Assembly (NCBI GenBank): GCA_020723305.1
Contig: DYJC01000021.1
Span: 1 to 64,000 of the forward strand
DNA: 64,000 nt
DNA from: Desulfosudis oleivorans
Lineage (GTDB): Bacteria; Desulfobacterota; Desulfobacteria; Desulfobacterales; SURF-7
Reading direction: 5' to 3'
Shown here: piece after piece, positions 61,264 through 64,000 of the stretch
Layout of the letters: each line of letters begins with the position of its first letter
How positions within the stretch are numbered: position 1 is the stretch's first letter
Position numbers and translations under genes: made by a program
Notes under the pieces: generated by a model
Told to the model about the DNA's origin: nothing
The model's input: only the letters and a program-made list of their open reading frames with translations
Database searches by the model: none

Positions 61264-62123
61264 AAAAAAATGAAACAGAGATCATGGCCCATCCCCTGGA
61301 AGATCTGGTCCGGATGGAGCGGATTCCTCATATCTGGTGTCCGGGATGCGGTATCGGATCGGTTTTCACCTCCTGCCTGTCCGCCATCAAACAGAGCAAT
61401 ATTCCGTATAATCAGTTCACTATGGTTTCCGGCATCGGCTGTTCCGGTCGTGGGGCCGGATATATCAATATCGATTCGTTTCACACCACACACGGCCGGG
61501 CTATTCCTTTTGCCTCCGGGATCAAGATGGCCAGACCGGATTTGAATGTAATCGTGTTTTCCGGTGATGGGGATCTGTTTGCCATTGGCGGGAATCATTT
61601 TATTCACGCTGCCCGTCGCAATATGGATATGACGGTGGTCTGCGTCAATAATCTGACCTACGGCATGACCGGCGGACAGGTGGCTGCCACCACACCCCAT
61701 AAGGCAAAATCCGCTACCACCGCGGCTGGAAATTCGGAAACCCCGTTTAATCTTCCCCTCCTGGCCTATGCATCCGGAGCCACTTATGTGGCCCGCTGGA
61801 CTATGCTGCATGCACGGGATCTGGCGGATTCCATTCAGGAGGCTATCCAGCGCAGAGGGTTTTCTTTTATCGAAGTGCTTTCGCCCTGTCCGATCAATTA
61901 CGGGCGGAGGAACAAGGAAAAAACCCTGGAGACCTTGAAAAAATATCATGAAAACACCATTGTGAAAAACGGCGCCAATCCCGCTGAGCTGGATGTGGAT
62001 TTCAACAAGGGAGTGATTCTGGGCAAATTTATCGATATTGACCGGCCTACCTGTGATGAACTCTATCGTAAGATGTACTGGCCCCAGGAACAAGGGACAG
62101 CGGAAAACCGGAAAACCGGGTGA
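61260..62123 (+). CDS. korB: 2-oxoacid:ferredoxin oxidoreductase beta subunit
   Basis: A 287-residue thiamine-diphosphate-binding subunit. The WCPGCGIGS motif opens the protein, the GDGDLFAIGGNHFIHAARRN segment is the TPP/Mg-binding GDG...N motif, and NNLTYGMTGGQVAATTP is the family hallmark. It generates the reducing electrons from 2-oxoacid decarboxylation with CoA. It overlaps korA and is 7 bp from korC. Confidence 0.93.
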   Translation: MKKNETEIMAHPLEDLVRMERIPHIWCPGCGIGSVFTSCLSAIKQSNIPYNQFTMVSGIGCSGRGAGYINIDSFHTTHGRAIPFASGIKMARPDLNVIVFSGDGDLFAIGGNHFIHAARRNMDMTVVCVNNLTYGMTGGQVAATTPHKAKSATTAAGNSETPFNLPLLAYASGATYVARWTMLHARDLADSIQEAIQRRGFSFIEVLSPCPINYGRRNKEKTLETLKKYHENTIVKNGANPAELDVDFNKGVILGKFIDIDRPTCDELYRKMYWPQEQGTAENRKTG

Positions 62124-62130
62124 GGTAGAT

Positions 62131-62721
62131 ATGGCAAAAAAAATCAGCAAAACGGAAGTGATTGTGACCGGATTCGGCGGCCAGGGTATTGTGCTGGCTG
62201 GAAAAATTCTGGGAATGGCGGCTGCCTTGGGAGATCACAGGGAAAGCACCCTTGTTCAGTCTTATGGCCCGGAATCCAGAGGTGGTGCTTGCTGCGCTCA
62301 GGTGATTATAGCGGAAAAAACCATCCAGTATCCTTATGTCAAGATGGCGGATGTGCTGGTGTGCATGTCCCAGTCCGCATATGAAAAATACAAGATTCAG
62401 ATCAAGCCGGAGGGATACCTGATTACGGATCGGGATCTGGTGAATCCGGATAACCAGCGGGAGGTTTTTGATATTCCGGCCACACGCATGGCAGAGGAAC
62501 TCGGACGCACGATGATGGCCAATATCATCATGATCGGGTTTGTGACAGCTGTCACATCCCTGATTTCCGAGAAAGCAGCCCGGGAAGCAATTATGTCATC
62601 GGTTCCCAAGGGCACGGAAGAGATGAATCTGAAAGCATTTACCAGAGGGTTTGAATATGGCCGGTCCAAATTAAAAGGCAGAGAGAAAAAAGCTGCCGGC
62701 CAGACAGGAGCGATTGCATGA
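62131..62721 (+). CDS. korC: 2-oxoacid:ferredoxin oxidoreductase gamma subunit
   Basis: A 196-residue gamma subunit, with GTGAGG before the ATG. TGFGGQGIVLAGKILGMAA and SYGPESRGGACCAQVII are characteristic. It completes a KorDABC complex. Its stop overlaps the ATG of the next gene (ATGA). A C-terminal Lys-rich tail (KLKGREKKAAGQ) is extra. Confidence 0.92.
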   Translation: MAKKISKTEVIVTGFGGQGIVLAGKILGMAAALGDHRESTLVQSYGPESRGGACCAQVIIAEKTIQYPYVKMADVLVCMSQSAYEKYKIQIKPEGYLITDRDLVNPDNQREVFDIPATRMAEELGRTMMANIIMIGFVTAVTSLISEKAAREAIMSSVPKGTEEMNLKAFTRGFEYGRSKLKGREKKAAGQTGAIA

Positions 62722-64000
62722 AACGCCCTAAGGATCGTTTACATAAAGTCATTGTTATCGGCGCTACACCGTCAGGAATTGCCGCCACCAACAAGCTGGG
62801 TGAACTGGGAATTCCAGTCACTCTGGTGGACGCGGATGCAGATTTGAACCAGAAGCTGGCCAGAGAGGAGTGGCGGCTTACATCCGGTATCACCTTCAAT
62901 TACGCCCATCGCCCCGGGTTGATCCGTATCCTGCGGAATTCCCGTATTGAATGCATTCTGCCGGCCCGTGTGGAGGCTATCAAACACAATCAGCAGGGGT
63001 TCAGCGTCACCCTAACGAGACAGCAGACGTTTGTGGATGATGAAAAATGCATTCTATGCGGCCGCTGTGCCGAAGTGTGTCCCATCAACCCGGCGGATCC
63101 ATCGGAAAAAGCGATCAAATTCAATGGACGGTTCAGTCTGCCCGGACGGCCGGTGATTGATAAAAGACGCCTTCCCCTGTGCCGGGAAAACTGTCCGCTC
63201 GGAGTGAACGCTCAGGGGTATATGGCTCTGGCCAAGGCCGGAAAATATCCGGAAGCCCTGGCATTGATCCGGGAAAAGAATATCCTTCCCGGTATCTGCG
63301 GGCGGATCTGCACCCATCCCTGTGAAACCGCTTGTCGCAGAGAGCAGGTGGATGAAGCGGTTTCCATCCGTGCGGTCAAGCGTTTTCTGGCCGACTATGA
63401 AACCCGGCATCCGGAAAACATCCCAAAACCAACACCAGGAGCTATGCGAAAAGAGCGATTCGCCGTGATCGGTTCCGGGCCGGCTGGGCTTGCAGCTGCT
63501 GCGCAACTGGCTCAGCATGGCTGTCAGGTAAAGGTCTATGATCAAGAGGAGAAAGCCGGTGGACTGCTTCGCTATGGTATTGGAATCCATCGGCTTCCAC
63601 GAGAGATACTGGATGCTGAACTGAATTATATTGAAAAGATGGGTGTGGAGTTCATTCTCTCCCATCCCGTCAACTTGGCCGAAGATCTTGAACGTATTCA
63701 GGAGGAAACGGACGGTATATTGATCGCAACCGGTTCCTGGCAGGACCGTAAGCTCGGTGTGGAAGGAGAAGATCTGGAAGGAGTGGAAGGCTGTCTCTCC
63801 TTTTTGAACCGGTTTTACCGGGAAGAGATTAAAAAATTAAAGGAGAAGGTAGCCGTCATCGGCGACGGCAATGCAGCTTTTGATCTGGCCCGCACCCTTT
63901 CGCGTATCGGAGCCGATGTCACACTGGTATCCTGGTTTGGAAAGGAGAATATTCCGGCGGATGCAGAAGAGATCAAAGGGGCGATGGAAGAAGGAATTGC
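62718..64000 (+). CDS. HdrA/GltD-like FAD and iron-sulfur oxidoreductase (runs past the window end)
   Basis: About 427 codons are present and the frame is still open at 64000. The N-terminus has a Rossmann motif (KVIVIGATPSGIAATNKLG); around residue 115 a 4Fe-4S motif CILCGRCAEVCP; then a second set of cysteines (CRENCPLGVNAQGY, CGRICTHPCETACRR) as in GltD/NfnB-type subunits; then a second Rossmann motif (FAVIGSGPAGLAAAAQLA) and a third NAD-type one (VAVIGDGNAAFDLARTL). It is an electron-transfer flavoprotein, probably linking the Kor complex to NAD(P)H or a heterodisulfide-type acceptor. It overlaps korC by 4 nt. Confidence 0.85.
   Translation, partial: MKRPKDRLHKVIVIGATPSGIAATNKLGELGIPVTLVDADADLNQKLAREEWRLTSGITFNYAHRPGLIRILRNSRIECILPARVEAIKHNQQGFSVTLTRQQTFVDDEKCILCGRCAEVCPINPADPSEKAIKFNGRFSLPGRPVIDKRRLPLCRENCPLGVNAQGYMALAKAGKYPEALALIREKNILPGICGRICTHPCETACRREQVDEAVSIRAVKRFLADYETRHPENIPKPTPGAMRKERFAVIGSGPAGLAAAAQLAQHGCQVKVYDQEEKAGGLLRYGIGIHRLPREILDAELNYIEKMGVEFILSHPVNLAEDLERIQEETDGILIATGSWQDRKLGVEGEDLEGVEGCLSFLNRFYREEIKKLKEKVAVIGDGNAAFDLARTLSRIGADVTLVSWFGKENIPADAEEIKGAMEEGI

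Overview
The window looks like a chromosomal stretch of an anaerobic, sulfate-reducer-like Desulfobacterota (Desulfobacterales-type) bacterium. The reasoning is inference from content: a KorDABC-type 2-oxoacid:ferredoxin oxidoreductase, a large glycyl-radical enzyme, a rubredoxin, a fused malic enzyme/phosphotransacetylase-like protein, dodecin, a GEMM-type riboswitch, and many dispersed palindromic repeats. No rRNA or tRNA gene was recognised.

Layout. 0-1.4 kb: a PIN-toxin module between two copies of a ~150-bp repeat. 1.5-8.9 kb: housekeeping genes (GIY-YIG protein with a histone-H1-like tail, recJ, a DUF4911-like gene, miaB, DUF151 nuclease, PHP hydrolase, small lipoprotein, flavoprotein). 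9-12.4 kb: a two-gene envelope operon, a coiled-coil lipoprotein and a 5'-nucleotidase-like pseudoenzyme with a beta-barrel-like tail. 12.7-14.4 kb: low-molecular-weight phosphatase and an AAA/DUF4143 ATPase. 14.6-19.6 kb: a GEMM (cyclic dinucleotide) riboswitch followed by a CsgG/TolB-like secreted protein and a giant lipoprotein with 14 RCC1 repeats, whose signal peptide is split in frame by a 122-bp MITE. 20-28.6 kb: a glycosyltransferase, aromatic amino-acid ammonia-lyase, acyltransferase, ketosynthase, MMPL-methyltransferase fusion and LpxL-like acyltransferase, which together resemble part of an aryl-polyene pathway.

28.6-46.6 kb is a mosaic of defence and toxin-antitoxin genes around two metabolic genes. 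It holds AbiEi/AbiEii, a glycyl-radical enzyme, several small TA genes (one hicA broken), a three-gene PD-(D/E)XK nuclease operon, malic enzyme, and then the most interesting locus: a RADAR-type operon, rdrA (ATPase), rdrB (adenosine deaminase) and, 28 bp downstream on the same strand, a complete calcineurin-like metallophosphoesterase that is not a described RADAR component as far as I know.

47-56.2 kb returns to housekeeping genes (outer-membrane barrel, moaA, PHP, PilZ, dodecin, YchF-like GTPase, recN, mtnA, rubredoxin). 56.3-59.6 kb is a toxin-antitoxin island bordered by related repeats. 59.8-64 kb encodes ferredoxin and 2-oxoacid oxidoreductase subunits followed by an HdrA/GltD-like flavoprotein cut off by the window end.

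At least two families of palindromic mobile repeats with target-site duplications are spread through the window: a 122/166-bp family with GAGCCAATTTCAAAA ends and 4-bp duplications, and a 143-bp element before recN with a 5-bp duplication.
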